NCBI RefSeq assembly: GCF_037039395.1
Contig: NZ_CP146244.1
Coordinates: 806,001 to 870,000 of the forward strand
Origin: Agrobacterium vitis
GTDB taxonomy: Bacteria > Pseudomonadota > Alphaproteobacteria > Rhizobiales > Rhizobiaceae
Length of the DNA: 64,000 nt
Direction: 5' to 3'
A program made the position numbers and the translations under genes. This document shows, in pieces, positions 36,150 through 46,589 of the stretch (positions within the stretch are counted from its first letter, which is position 1; every line of letters begins with the position of its first letter). The notes beneath the pieces are model-generated. The model made no database searches. It saw nothing but the letters and a program-made list of their open reading frames with translations, and was not told the DNA's origin.

Positions 36150-38117
36150 ATGAAAAACCTGCCAATCATTGGTAAATTCTTAACTATAATGGCGCTGTTC
36201 GGGGTATTTTCCCTCGGCGTCGCTGGGTATGCTGGAATACGTATACTGGGTATCGACCAGTCCTATACGGATCTTTTGTCGCAGGATTCTGCCGCTGCAA
36301 CAGCCGTGTCACGCGCCAACAGAAACCTGCAAGGAGCCCGCACGGCTATTGCGGAATTGACGATTGCCCGCTCCGATAAGGACAACGCGAGCGCGGAGCA
36401 GGAAATTCAAACATCGCGCGCATCCTTCGTAAAATTCATGGATATCGCCATTGCTGCGGCGCCGCGACACCCCGACCTGGCGAATATCAAGGCTGAGGGC
36501 GTGCGCATTCTTGACACCGTTTGCACGAATACGATCGCACTCGGCAAAGACAGCGGTTCAGACGATAAAATAACGGCGGCGCAAAATGCTTTCGTTCAGG
36601 AATGTCAGCCTGCCTTCAAGGCAATGACGCCGAAGTTCATCCAGTTGGTCAATGATTTCAACGACTCCACCGACAAGAAGAGCAACGCTCTCTCGGAAGG
36701 TTCCAGCCAGGCTGTGATGGTCACGGTTGGCGGGATCATCGTTGGTTTGCTGATCGTCCTGACTATCGGTTTCTTTGCAATCCGCTCCTGGCTCGTCATG
36801 CCGATCCGCAAGGTGGCGGAAACCATGGAAACCTTGGCCGGCGGTGATCTTTCGGTAGAGGTTGCGGGCATTGAGCGCCGTGACGAAATCGGCGGAATGG
36901 CCAAGGCCGTGCAAGTGTTCAAGGATAACGGCCTGCGTGCCCGCGAACTGGAACGGGAAGCGGAAAGCGTGCGCAATTCCAGCGAGGCGGAACGGGCTCG
37001 TGTTGCAGAAATGGACCGCAAGCGTGCGGAAGAAATGGCAGAAGCGACATCTGGTCTCGCCGATGGCCTGAAGCGTCTGTCAAATGGCGATCTCGGTTTC
37101 CGTTTGAGCCAGCCGTTCGCCACCGAGTTCGAAGCGCTTCGCAATGACTTCAATGCCGCCGTTGCGCAATTGTCCGATACGCTGGGCGCTGTCGCCAATG
37201 CAACCAACTCTATCGACAGCGGTTCGCGGGAAATCAGCCAGGCTGCCGAAGATCTGTCGAAGCGCACCGAACAGCAGGCCGCATCGCTGGAGGAAACCGC
37301 CGCCGCCCTCGACCAGATCACCACCAATGTCGCCAACTCGTCCAAGCGCGCCGAAGAAGCCCGCCATGTAGCGATTGAGGCCAACCAGTCGGCCCGCGAA
37401 TCCGGCATTGTCGTCTCCAATGCAGTAGACGCCATGCAGCGGATCGAGCAATCGTCAAACCAGATCTCCAATATCATTGGTGTCATCGACGAAATTGCTT
37501 TCCAGACCAACCTTCTCGCTTTGAATGCTGGCGTGGAAGCAGCGCGTGCCGGCGAAGCGGGCAAAGGCTTTGCGGTCGTCGCCCAGGAAGTGCGTGAATT
37601 GGCGCAGCGCTCTGCCGGTGCCGCCAAAGAAATCAAGGAATTGATCCGTAATTCCGCCGGTGAAGTCTCCAATGGTGTGACACTGGTGCGAGCGACCGGC
37701 GATGCCTTGAAGGCCATCGAGGCCCATGTTGTCACCATCAACAGCCAGCTCGACGCCATTGCCCTGTCGTCACGCGAACAATCGGTCGGTCTTGCCGAAG
37801 TCAACACCGCCGTCAACCAGATGGACCAGGTGACCCAGCAGAATGCCGCCATGGTCGAACAATCGACGGCAGCCAGCTCTTCGCTGGCATCGGAAGCGGG
37901 CCGGTTGCGTCAGTTGATTTCGCAGTTCCACCTCGATGGCTCCCAGACCATGCCTGCCAATGGCGCTTCGGCCGCTGGCTGGACATCGAAAAAGCCGGCT
38001 GCTGCGCATGAACAGCACCGCCCGGTTGCGTCTCCGGCACGGCGGATGGTGGGGCAGGTTGCCCGCGCCATGGGTCTCCAGACAGCGGCCAAGGCCGATA
38101 ACTGGGAGGAATTTTGA
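36150..38117 (+). CDS. Methyl-accepting chemotaxis protein
   Basis: A 655-residue chemoreceptor. TM1 is at about 10-30, the periplasmic four-helix-type sensor at about 35-187, TM2 at about 188-212, then HAMP (about 213-265) and a second HAMP-like segment near 295-345. The signalling domain has the hairpin tip [20 protein letters not shown] (Gly where Ala is usual in LNAAVEAA). The C-terminus ends NWEEF, the pentapeptide tether for CheR/CheB. The gene overlaps cheW (TGATG). The upstream 286 bp are AT-rich with no gene. The ligand is unknown. Confidence 0.9.
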   Translation: MKNLPIIGKFLTIMALFGVFSLGVAGYAGIRILGIDQSYTDLLSQDSAAATAVSRANRNLQGARTAIAELTIARSDKDNASAEQEIQTSRASFVKFMDIAIAAAPRHPDLANIKAEGVRILDTVCTNTIALGKDSGSDDKITAAQNAFVQECQPAFKAMTPKFIQLVNDFNDSTDKKSNALSEGSSQAVMVTVGGIIVGLLIVLTIGFFAIRSWLVMPIRKVAETMETLAGGDLSVEVAGIERRDEIGGMAKAVQVFKDNGLRARELEREAESVRNSSEAERARVAEMDRKRAEEMAEATSGLADGLKRLSNGDLGFRLSQPFATEFEALRNDFNAAVAQLSDTLGAVANATNSIDSGSREISQAAEDLSKRTEQQAASLEETAAALDQITTNVANSSKRAEEARHVAIEANQSARESGIVVSNAVDAMQRIEQSSNQISNIIGVIDEIAFQTNLLALNAGVEAARAGEAGKGFAVVAQEVRELAQRSAGAAKEIKELIRNSAGEVSNGVTLVRATGDALKAIEAHVVTINSQLDAIALSSREQSVGLAEVNTAVNQMDQVTQQNAAMVEQSTAASSSLASEAGRLRQLISQFHLDGSQTMPANGASAAGWTSKKPAAAHEQHRPVASPARRMVGQVARAMGLQTAAKADNWEEF

Positions 38118-38590
38118 TGCTGATGGCCTCGACCGGCCAGGCGGATGCGCTGGAAATCCTCGCCTTCAGGCTGCATGGACAGGAATTCTGCGTCAAGACC
38201 ACGTCCATCCGCGAAATTCGCGGCTGGGCGCCCGCCACATCCTTGCCGCATGCCCCTGCGGAGGTCATCGGGGTGATCAATCTACGCGGCACGGTCATTC
38301 CCATCGTCGATCTCGCGGTTAAATTGGGAATGCAGGGCATGGTGACCAATGAGCGCAGCGCCATCATCGTTGCGGAAGTCGATAGCACGGTTGTCGGTCT
38401 GCTCGTCGATGCGGTGTCCGATATCCTCACGGTTCCGGCGGAAAGCCTGCAACCCGTGCCACAGGCCACCAGCACGGGGACGGATTTTTCCGATGGCATC
38501 ATTGTACAGGACGCCAGCATGATCTGTTTTCTCAATCTCGAGCGGATGTTTGGGCAAAGCGATTGCAGCGATTGGGGGATTGCCGCCTGA
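38117..38590 (+). CDS. cheW: Chemotaxis coupling protein CheW
   Basis: A 157-residue adaptor linking chemoreceptors to the CheA kinase. It shows the CheW fold: ILAFRLHGQEFCVKTTSIRE, then VIGVINLRGTVIPIVDLAVK, then GLLVDAVSDILTV. ATG 38117 overlaps the receptor stop and has GGAGGA 7 nt upstream; TTG 38114 is less likely. The pairing with a dedicated receptor outside a main che operon suggests a receptor-specific coupling protein. A clear terminator follows. Confidence 0.88.
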   Translation: MLMASTGQADALEILAFRLHGQEFCVKTTSIREIRGWAPATSLPHAPAEVIGVINLRGTVIPIVDLAVKLGMQGMVTNERSAIIVAEVDSTVVGLLVDAVSDILTVPAESLQPVPQATSTGTDFSDGIIVQDASMICFLNLERMFGQSDCSDWGIAA

Positions 38591-38614
38591 TCGCCCGAAA
38601 TTTGCAGCAGGTTC

Positions 38615-38641
38615 AAAGCCCGGAAGTTTCTTCCGGGCTTT
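38615..38641 (+). terminator. Rho-independent terminator after cheW
   Basis: AAAGCCCGGAA (38615-38625) pairs perfectly with TTCCGGGCTTT (38631-38641) around a 5-nt loop, followed by a T-rich stretch, 24 bp past the cheW stop. Confidence 0.82.
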
Positions 38642-38861
38642 GGCGTTTTCACCCCGTTGCCGCCTTCGCAACATTTGGAATGCGGTTCTCGATAACCCGG
38701 TCTTTTCAAAGATGTGATTGGCTTGTCTTTATCCTGTAGGACAGTTTGATTAGCGAGTGCTATGAAGCCGGGCCTGTTCTTCTGTGGGGAAGGCAGGATT
38801 GCTTCCGGATGGGCTATCCCTGATGGATCACCCCTGACGGGCCATGAACAATGCGTGAGCG

Positions 38862-40250
38862 ATGCCTATGAAGAGAATGACGAAGATCGTCCTGGTCGGC
38901 CTTGTGGTTGTGGGTGCCGGCCTGGCTTATGCCGCCCGCCAGCCGCAGGTCGCCGCGCTCACCGCAGGCTGGTTGGGCAAACCGCAAGGCGACCGGCAGC
39001 GGGGCCGGGATATGGCCATTCCCGTCGTGGCGGCTCCGGTCATCCAGGCCGACGTGCCCGTCTATGTGACCGGCGTCGGCAGCGTCAAACCGTTGAACAC
39101 TGTTGTTATCCAGCCGCAGGTCAGCGGGCGGATCACGAATATCGGCTTTCAGGAAGGCCAGGACCTGAAGAAAGGCGACCTGATCGCCACGTTGGACGAC
39201 GCGCTTTACAAGGCGCAGCTGGATGAAGCGATTGGCAAGAAGGCCCAGGACTCGGCCCAACTGACCTATGCCATTCTGGAAATGGAGCGTTTACAGCGCC
39301 TGATCGGCAATTCCGCCACCACCCAGCAGCAACTCGACAACCAGGTGGCGCTGGTGGCGCAATACAAGGCGCAGGTCCAGTCCGACCAGGCAGCCATCGA
39401 GGCGGCCCAGGCCCAGCTGGATTACACCGTGATCAAGGCGCCGATGGACGGGCGCACGGGCATTCGCAATGTCGATGTCGGCAATATCGTCTCGACCGGT
39501 GATACGACCGGCATCGTCACCCTGTCGCAGATCAAGCCGATCACCATCCTGTTTTCCATTCCGCAGCAGGATCTGGCCCGGGTCAATGCCGCCAATGCCA
39601 ATGGTGCTCTTTCGGTCAATGCCCTGGGCGATGATGGCAAGACGGTCGTTGCCAGCGGCACGCTGACCGTGGTCGACAACCAGGTCGATACCACCACCGG
39701 CACCGTCCGCCTGCGGGCTGAATTTCCCAACGAAGATCTGCGGCTATGGCCCGGCGCCTTCGTCAATGCCCGGCTTCTCGTCGAGACCAAGAAAGATGTG
39801 CTGACGGTTCCGTCCTCGGCCATCCAGCGCGGTCCTGCGGGGACTTACGCCTATATTGTCCAGCCGGACCAGACAGTGAAGATCCAGGCGGTGACGGTCG
39901 AGATGCAGGACGACCAGACGGCAGTGATCGCCAAAGGGGTCAGCGCTGGCGAGACTGTCGTGACGACAGGGTTCGCCCGGCTCCAGGATGGCGCCCTGGT
40001 ACGTGTTTCGACGCCGCAGGAGGCCGATCCTGCCAACATGGCCGTGCCGCTGGATGATAACAAGCCGCGTCAACGCCATGGCGGCAACCGCAATAATGGC
40101 CAGGCTCGGCCAAACGCCCATGACCCGGCCTCGCGGAAAGAGGGCGCTGAAAAACCTCCGGCTGGGCCGGACGACAAACCGGTACCCGCCGCCGGAGAGC
40201 AAAAAGACACCGGTGCAGCCGCAACCCCACCGGCTGACGCAGCGAAATGA
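38862..40250 (+). CDS. mdtA: RND efflux periplasmic adaptor (MdtA-like)
   Basis: A 462-residue membrane-fusion protein that bridges the inner-membrane pump to the outer membrane. N-terminal anchor (about 8-25: IVLVGLVVVGAGLAYAA), then lipoyl and coiled-coil hairpin segments (VYVTGVGSVKPLNTVVIQPQ, then SGRITNIGFQEGQDLKKGD), a beta-barrel region and a charged, disordered tail from about 395. ATG 38862 is used; ATG 38868 is equally possible. The stop overlaps the first permease (ATGA). No outer-membrane channel gene lies nearby. Confidence 0.87.
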   Translation: MPMKRMTKIVLVGLVVVGAGLAYAARQPQVAALTAGWLGKPQGDRQRGRDMAIPVVAAPVIQADVPVYVTGVGSVKPLNTVVIQPQVSGRITNIGFQEGQDLKKGDLIATLDDALYKAQLDEAIGKKAQDSAQLTYAILEMERLQRLIGNSATTQQQLDNQVALVAQYKAQVQSDQAAIEAAQAQLDYTVIKAPMDGRTGIRNVDVGNIVSTGDTTGIVTLSQIKPITILFSIPQQDLARVNAANANGALSVNALGDDGKTVVASGTLTVVDNQVDTTTGTVRLRAEFPNEDLRLWPGAFVNARLLVETKKDVLTVPSSAIQRGPAGTYAYIVQPDQTVKIQAVTVEMQDDQTAVIAKGVSAGETVVTTGFARLQDGALVRVSTPQEADPANMAVPLDDNKPRQRHGGNRNNGQARPNAHDPASRKEGAEKPPAGPDDKPVPAAGEQKDTGAAATPPADAAK

Positions 40251-43200
40251 GTATTTCGACGCCCTTTATCGCGCGGCCCGTCGCCACCTCGCTGCTGGGG
40301 ATCGCCATCCTGCTGGGGGGATTGCTGGGATATACCTCGCTGCCCGTAGCCCCGCTGCCGCAGGTGGATTTTCCGACGATCCGCGTCACCACGCAATTGC
40401 CGGGTGCCGACCCCGAGACCATGGCAGCCCTGGTAACTGCGCCGCTAGAGCGTCCGCTTGGGCAGATCCCGGCGCTGGCCTCGATGACCTCTTCCAGCGC
40501 CTTCGGCATCAGCCAGGTGACGCTGCAATTTAACCTGGACCGTGATATCGATGGTGCTGCGCAGGACGTGCAGGCGGCGATCAATTCGGCCAGCGGCAGC
40601 CTGCCGAAAACCCTGCCTTATCCGCCGACCTATGCGAAAGTGAACCCGGCGGATACGCCGACCATCACGCTTGCGCTGCATTCCGATACCTATCCCATTC
40701 GTGATCTGAGCGATTTTGCCGATACGATCATGGCGCAGCGGCTGAGTGAGGTTTCCGGCGTCGGCGATGTGCGCGTCCAGGGCGGCGTGCGGCCCGCCAT
40801 CCGCATCCAGGCCGATCTGACCCGGCTGGCCTCCTATGGAATGTCGCTCGAGGATCTGCGCACCGCGATTACCAATGCCAATGTTTCCGGTGCCAAGGGG
40901 GCGGTGGATGGCACTTCCCAATCCTTCACGCTCTCGGCCAATGACCAGATCCAGGACCCGGAAATCTACCGCGACACCATCGTCACCTATAGCAACAGCG
41001 CGCCTGTGCGGTTGCGCGATGTCGCCGATGTGGTCGAAGGGCTGGAAAACAGCCGCGTCGGCGCTTGGTATCAGGGGCATCCGGCGGTCATTGTCGATAT
41101 CATGCGCCAGCCCGGCGCCAATGTCATTCAGACTGTCGAGGATGTCCGAAAGCAGCTGCCGCGCCTGAAACAGGCGCTTCCCGCCGGGGTCTCACTCGAC
41201 ATCGTCAACGACAGGACAGACACCATCCGCGCCTCCATTCACGATGTGCAATGGACGCTGGCGCTCAGCGTCGGCCTGGTCATTCTCGTGGTGTTTCTGT
41301 TTCTGCGCACGCTGACCGCGACGATCATCGCCGCCGTCGCCCTGCCGCTGTCGCTGATCGCCACTTTCGGCATCATGTATTTTGCCGGCTTCAGCCTCGA
41401 TAACCTGTCGCTGATGGCGCTGACCATCGGGACCGGATTCGTGGTGGACGATGCCATCGTGATGATCGAAAATATCGCCCGTCATATCGAGGAAGGCGAA
41501 CATCCGATGCAGGCCGCCCTGAAGGGGGCGGGCGAAATCGGCTTCACCATCATTTCGCTGACGGCGTCGCTGATCGCGGTCTTTATCCCGCTGCTGTTCA
41601 TGACTGGCATTGTCGGGCGGATGTTCCGCGAATTTGCCCTGACGCTCACCATCGCCGTCGTGGTGTCGGCGGTGATTTCACTGACGCTGACGCCGATGAT
41701 GTGCGCGCGCATTCTGCGAGCCCCCAAGGAGCGCAATTCCGGCGTGCTCGGCATGGTGGACCGGGGCATGGATTGGATGAACGAAGGCTACCGCCGCAGC
41801 GTCGTCTGGGCGGTCAATCGCGGTTGGCTGATGCTGGTACTAACGGGTGTCACGCTTGTGATAACCGGCCTGCTTTACGTCACCATCCCCAAGGGCTTCC
41901 TGCCGGTGCAGGATACCGGGTTGATTTCCGCCGTCGTGGAAACGGAGCCAACCAGCTCGTTCGACGCGATGAAGCAGACCCAGGCGCTTGTCGGCAACCG
42001 GCTGCGTGCCGATCCGGCGGTGGAAAGCGTCATTGCGGTGATTGGCACCAGCGCCTCCAACCTGACACTGAACACGGCAAGCTACAGTATCGTGCTGAAG
42101 CCGCTCGACCAGCGGGATATCTCGGCGACGGATTTGATCGACCGGCTGCGGGCGTCCGTTGCCGATATTCCCGGCATCCATCCGACATTCCAGAGCATTC
42201 GTGATATTTCGATCAGCACGCGGGCCAGCCGAGCGCCCTATCAATATACACTGACGGGCAATAATACCGCGACCGTCGCCGACTGGGCCGACCGGCTGGC
42301 CCGGCGGCTACAGCAGAACCCGTTGCTGATCGATGTGACATCCGAGGTGGAAATGGGCGGCGGGCGGTTGGCGATTACCGTCAACCGGGAGACCGCAGCC
42401 CGCCTTGGCGTCTCCATGCAGGTGATCAACGATACGCTCTATGATGCCTTCGGCCAGCGCCAGATCAGCACCATCTACGGGCAGGCGAACCAGTACCGGG
42501 TCATTCTGGAGGCCGCGCAGCGGTTTCAGGGCGACCCGAAATCCCTGGAACAGCTCTATGTCAAAGGCACGAGCGGCGCCATCGTGCCGCTGAATGCTGT
42601 TGCATCGGTCAAGTTTACCACGGCGCCGCTGGTGATCAGCCGCGATGATCAATTCCCCGCCGTTACCGTGAGCTTCGATCTCGCCAGAAACGCATCGCTG
42701 AGTGAGGCGATTACCGCGATCAAGAGCGCGGAGCGCGAGATTGGCATGCCCGCCTCCATCCAGCGGCACTATAGCGGCGATACCGAGGAATTCGACCGCT
42801 CGCTGGCGGGGGAGCCCTGGCTGATCCTGGCCGCGATCATCACCATCTATATTGTGCTGGGTCTGCTGTATGAAAGCACCATCCACCCGATCACCATTCT
42901 GTCCACGCTGCCTTCGGCGGGTGTCGGGGCGCTGGTGGCGCTGATGCTGTTTGGTCAGGATCTGTCGATTATCGCCTTGATCGGCATCGTTCTTCTGATG
43001 GGGATCGTCAAGAAGAACGCAATCATGATGATCGATTTCGCGCTGGACGCGGAGCGCAATGAAGGGCTCTGCGCCCGCGATGCCATCATCAAGGCGGCCG
43101 TCATGCGCTTTCGGCCAATCATGATGACCACGCTGGCTGCCCTGTTCGGGGCGCTGCCGCTGGCGCTTGCCCAGGGAACCGGCGCGGAACTGCGCATCCC

Positions 43201-43345
43201 GCTCGGCATCTCGATCATCGGCGGCCTGCTGCTCAGCCAGTTGCTGACGCTCTATACCACGCCGGTCATCTATCTGGCGCTGGATGGATTGCGCGCCAAG
43301 ATGCAGGGAAAGCGAGCCGCGTCCAATATCGGAGGTCCGGCATGA
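40247..43345 (+). CDS. mdtB: RND efflux permease, first subunit (MdtB-like)
   Basis: A 1032-residue proton-driven inner-membrane pump with the AcrB/MdtB layout: TM1 near residue 10-30, a large periplasmic loop, the six-helix block (about 335-535), a second loop and the final helix block. Motifs include GFVVDDAIVMIENIARHIEE in TM4 and MGIVKKNAIMMIDFALD in TM10-11. The adjacent second permease and the adaptor define an MdtABC-type system in which the two permeases form a mixed trimer. ATG 40247 overlaps the adaptor stop. Confidence 0.88.
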   Translation: MSISTPFIARPVATSLLGIAILLGGLLGYTSLPVAPLPQVDFPTIRVTTQLPGADPETMAALVTAPLERPLGQIPALASMTSSSAFGISQVTLQFNLDRDIDGAAQDVQAAINSASGSLPKTLPYPPTYAKVNPADTPTITLALHSDTYPIRDLSDFADTIMAQRLSEVSGVGDVRVQGGVRPAIRIQADLTRLASYGMSLEDLRTAITNANVSGAKGAVDGTSQSFTLSANDQIQDPEIYRDTIVTYSNSAPVRLRDVADVVEGLENSRVGAWYQGHPAVIVDIMRQPGANVIQTVEDVRKQLPRLKQALPAGVSLDIVNDRTDTIRASIHDVQWTLALSVGLVILVVFLFLRTLTATIIAAVALPLSLIATFGIMYFAGFSLDNLSLMALTIGTGFVVDDAIVMIENIARHIEEGEHPMQAALKGAGEIGFTIISLTASLIAVFIPLLFMTGIVGRMFREFALTLTIAVVVSAVISLTLTPMMCARILRAPKERNSGVLGMVDRGMDWMNEGYRRSVVWAVNRGWLMLVLTGVTLVITGLLYVTIPKGFLPVQDTGLISAVVETEPTSSFDAMKQTQALVGNRLRADPAVESVIAVIGTSASNLTLNTASYSIVLKPLDQRDISATDLIDRLRASVADIPGIHPTFQSIRDISISTRASRAPYQYTLTGNNTATVADWADRLARRLQQNPLLIDVTSEVEMGGGRLAITVNRETAARLGVSMQVINDTLYDAFGQRQISTIYGQANQYRVILEAAQRFQGDPKSLEQLYVKGTSGAIVPLNAVASVKFTTAPLVISRDDQFPAVTVSFDLARNASLSEAITAIKSAEREIGMPASIQRHYSGDTEEFDRSLAGEPWLILAAIITIYIVLGLLYESTIHPITILSTLPSAGVGALVALMLFGQDLSIIALIGIVLLMGIVKKNAIMMIDFALDAERNEGLCARDAIIKAAVMRFRPIMMTTLAALFGALPLALAQGTGAELRIPLGISIIGGLLLSQLLTLYTTPVIYLALDGLRAKMQGKRAASNIGGPA

Positions 43346-46300
43346 GCATTTCAAGCCTCTTCATCAATCGTCCGGTTGGCACCACCCTGCTGGCAATCGG
43401 CCTGATGATGCTTGGGCTGGTCGCCTACCGGTTCCTGCCGGTCGCAAGCCTGCCTGCCGTCGATCTTCCCACCATCCGGGTAACAGCCAGCCGCCCCGGC
43501 GCCGATCCGGAAAGCATGGCGTCCAGCGTTGCCGCACCGCTGGAGCGCCATCTCGGCGCGATTGCCGGTGTCACCGAAATGACTTCGACCAGCGGGCTTG
43601 GCACGACCAATATCTTTCTTCAATTCGAGCTTTCCCGCAATGTCGATAGTGCCGCCCAGGATGTGCAGGCGGCAATCAATGCCGCCGTTGGCGATCTGCC
43701 GAGTGACCTGCCGTCGCTTCCGACCATGCGCAAGGCCAATCCTGCCGCATCGCCAATCCTGACACTGGCTTTGACCTCCGATACCATTCCGGCCAGTGCC
43801 ATATACGATGCCGCCGACAGTGTTGTCGTGCAGCGGATTTCGCAAGTTGAAGGGGTTGGCGACGTTTCGGTCAGCGGTGCCGACCAGCCCGCCGTTCGCG
43901 TCCGGCTCAACCCCGACCGGCTGGCGGCGATCGGGCTTTCGGCGGATGACGTGCGCACCGCCATCGTCAACGGCAATGCGCTTGCGCCGATTGGTGCTAT
44001 CGATGGAAGCCAGGCTTTTTATGCGCTGTCGGTCAATGCGCAATTGATTACGCCTGAAGATTACGGCCAGCTTGTCCTTCATGCCTCCAACGGCATCGCC
44101 GTCCGGCTGGCCGATATCGCCACCGTGGAACCGGGCGTGCGCAACCGCCGTTCCGATGCCTGGTTCAATGGCAAACCCGCCGTTCTTCTCAATATTACCA
44201 AGGCGGCGGATGCCAATGTGATGTCCACGGTCGATGCGGTGAAGGCGCTCATTCCTGAAGTCAAGCAGCTCATTCCCGCCGGTATCGAAGTCGATATTCT
44301 CAACGACCGCACCAAGACCATTCATGCCAGCGTCGAGGATATGCAGTTTACCCTGCTGGCGACGGTGGCGCTGGTCATGGCCGTGGTCTTCGTCTTCCTG
44401 CGCCGGCTGGTGCCGACGCTGGCCGCCGGTTTGACGGTGCCGCTATCGTTTGCTGGCGCGTTTGCCGCCATGTGGCTGACGGGATTGTCGATCGACAATC
44501 TGTCGCTGATGGCGCTGGCGGTGGCCAGCGGTTTCGTGGTGGACGACGCGATTGTGATGATCGAGACGATTTACGCCAATATCGAGAAGGGTATGAAGCC
44601 ACTTGAGGCGGCCCACGCGGGCGCCCGACAGATCGGCTTCACGGTGATCGCCATCAGCATTTCTCTAATGGCCGCATTCATTCCCTTGTTTTTCATGGGC
44701 GGCATTGTCGGCAAGTTCTTCCTGACCTTCTCCCTGACACTTGCCTTCACCATCGCCGTTTCCACCGTGGTCTCCTTGACCCTGACGCCGATGATCTGTG
44801 GCCACCGGATCAAGGCGCGGGATCTCGACGCCCCGCAGGGTCGTTTCGACCGAGCTATTGAGCACAGCCTGGAGCGGACTGTTGCCTTTTATGACCGCAC
44901 GCTGAAGGGCGTTCTGCATCACCGTGTCCTTGCGGTGGTCATCACCATCGCCTGTATCGTGCTGACCGGTTTTCTCTACGCCAAGGTGCCGAAAGGTTTC
45001 ATGCCGCGCGACGATACCGGCTTTGTGATGGGCAATAGCCAGGCGGCCAGCGACATATCCTATCCGGCCATGCTGGCACTGCAAAAGCGCGCCTTGGCCA
45101 TCGTCGAGCGCGATCCCGCGGTGCAGAGCATTGGCGCCTCCGTTGGCGGCGGGTTTCTCGGAACAGCCAATCGCGGCCAGATGTTGATTGCACTGAAAGG
45201 GCCTGGCGAAAGGGATACGACCGATGTGGTGATTGACCGCCTGCGCCGTGCGGTTGCCGTCATTCCTGGCCTCGATACATCGTTCTTTTCGCCAAGCGAT
45301 ATCCGGGTCGGGGCGCGGACATCGGATTCGGAATTTCAGTTCACGCTTTGGGATGCCGATTATGACGAATTGGTCGCCTGGGCGCCGCGCATTCTCGCCC
45401 GGTTGCGGCAGGAGCCTTTGCTGACCGATGTCACCAGTGACCGCCAGCCGAGCGGTCTCCAGGCCAATGTCGTCGTTGACCGGACCGCCGCGTCGCGTCT
45501 CGGCGTCAAGATGACGGCGGTTGATGCGGCGCTCAACAATGCCTTTGCCCAGCGTCAGGTCACGATCGTCTATGGAGACCGCAACCAATACCGCGTCATC
45601 CTTGAAACCTATCTGGATTTCGCCAAGGACCCGGAACATGTTCTGAAGATCTATGTGCCTGGAAATAGCGGTACGCAGGTGCCGCTCAGCGCCTTTGCCA
45701 GGATCGAGCGGACATTGGCACCGATCGGGGTCAATCATCAGGGACAATTTCCGGCAGTAACGATTTCCTATAATATCGGGCCGGATACCACGCTGTCCGA
45801 GGCCAATGATGCGGTCAAGGCTGCCGTGGCCGGCATGCATCTGCCCGATACGCTGCATGCCGAATTTGCCGGAGATGCCGCCAATGCATCGAGTTCCTCA
45901 GGCGGCCAGCCGTTGCTCATTCTCGCGGCTCTGGTGGCCGTCTATATCGTGCTCGGCATTCTCTATGAGAGCCTCATTCATCCCCTGACGATCATTTCCA
46001 CGCTGCCTTCGGCAGGGCTGGGCGCGTTGTTGGCATTGTGGATCAGCGGCACGGAACTGACCATCGTCGCCTTTATCGGCATTATTCTGTTGATCGGTAT
46101 CGTCAAGAAAAACGGGATCATGCTGGTGGATTTCGCGCTCGAAGCCGAACGCCAGCATGGCATGTCGCCCCAGGATGCCATTCACGAAGCCTGCCTTCGG
46201 CGGTTCCGGCCGATCATGATGACAACGCTCGCCGCCTTCATGGGCGCGCTGCCGCTGGTATTGGCGACCGGTCCCGGTGCCGATCTCCACCGTCCACTCG

Positions 46301-46446
46301 GGGTGACGATCATCGGCGGCCTCATCGTGTCGCAGGCCCTGACCCTTTATACGACGCCAATCATCTACCTGATCTTTGCCCGCCTGTCGGCGCGCTGGCG
46401 CGCACGCACGTCAGGCGCCAATGTGGAACACCGTCCGGCTGTTTAG
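43342..46446 (+). CDS. mdtC: RND efflux permease, second subunit (MdtC-like)
   Basis: A 1034-residue RND permease clearly related to its upstream neighbour. Motifs: SGFVVDDAIVMIETIYANIE in TM4 and IGIVKKNGIMLVDFALEAER in TM10-11. It starts in the ATGA overlap with mdtB. Two different permeases in one operon is the diagnostic MdtBC feature (in E. coli linked to bile salts, novobiocin and metal stress under BaeSR); the substrates here are unknown. No regulator gene lies upstream; the GntR gene downstream seems to belong to the demethylase. Confidence 0.88.
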   Translation: MSISSLFINRPVGTTLLAIGLMMLGLVAYRFLPVASLPAVDLPTIRVTASRPGADPESMASSVAAPLERHLGAIAGVTEMTSTSGLGTTNIFLQFELSRNVDSAAQDVQAAINAAVGDLPSDLPSLPTMRKANPAASPILTLALTSDTIPASAIYDAADSVVVQRISQVEGVGDVSVSGADQPAVRVRLNPDRLAAIGLSADDVRTAIVNGNALAPIGAIDGSQAFYALSVNAQLITPEDYGQLVLHASNGIAVRLADIATVEPGVRNRRSDAWFNGKPAVLLNITKAADANVMSTVDAVKALIPEVKQLIPAGIEVDILNDRTKTIHASVEDMQFTLLATVALVMAVVFVFLRRLVPTLAAGLTVPLSFAGAFAAMWLTGLSIDNLSLMALAVASGFVVDDAIVMIETIYANIEKGMKPLEAAHAGARQIGFTVIAISISLMAAFIPLFFMGGIVGKFFLTFSLTLAFTIAVSTVVSLTLTPMICGHRIKARDLDAPQGRFDRAIEHSLERTVAFYDRTLKGVLHHRVLAVVITIACIVLTGFLYAKVPKGFMPRDDTGFVMGNSQAASDISYPAMLALQKRALAIVERDPAVQSIGASVGGGFLGTANRGQMLIALKGPGERDTTDVVIDRLRRAVAVIPGLDTSFFSPSDIRVGARTSDSEFQFTLWDADYDELVAWAPRILARLRQEPLLTDVTSDRQPSGLQANVVVDRTAASRLGVKMTAVDAALNNAFAQRQVTIVYGDRNQYRVILETYLDFAKDPEHVLKIYVPGNSGTQVPLSAFARIERTLAPIGVNHQGQFPAVTISYNIGPDTTLSEANDAVKAAVAGMHLPDTLHAEFAGDAANASSSSGGQPLLILAALVAVYIVLGILYESLIHPLTIISTLPSAGLGALLALWISGTELTIVAFIGIILLIGIVKKNGIMLVDFALEAERQHGMSPQDAIHEACLRRFRPIMMTTLAAFMGALPLVLATGPGADLHRPLGVTIIGGLIVSQALTLYTTPIIYLIFARLSARWRARTSGANVEHRPAV

Positions 46447-46494
46447 GCCTGTTCTGCGCTGAGTGATCCTGACAGGATGATTGCGGCTTGGTCG

Positions 46495-46502
46495 TGTATA
46501 CA
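46495..46502. promoter_or_regulatory. TGTATACA motif upstream of the GntR gene
   Basis: The octamer palindrome TGTATACA lies 95 bp before the GntR ATG. The same octamer recurs at 47436-47443 before the O-demethylase gene, so it is a candidate operator of this regulator. Confidence 0.5.
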
Positions 46503-46589
46503 TTATATTAGGAAAACTGCGTCTGCTGCTTGCCGCTGGGTAATGCTGGAACAGGGCAGGTGATGCGGTTGTGGAGGGACTTTATCGGC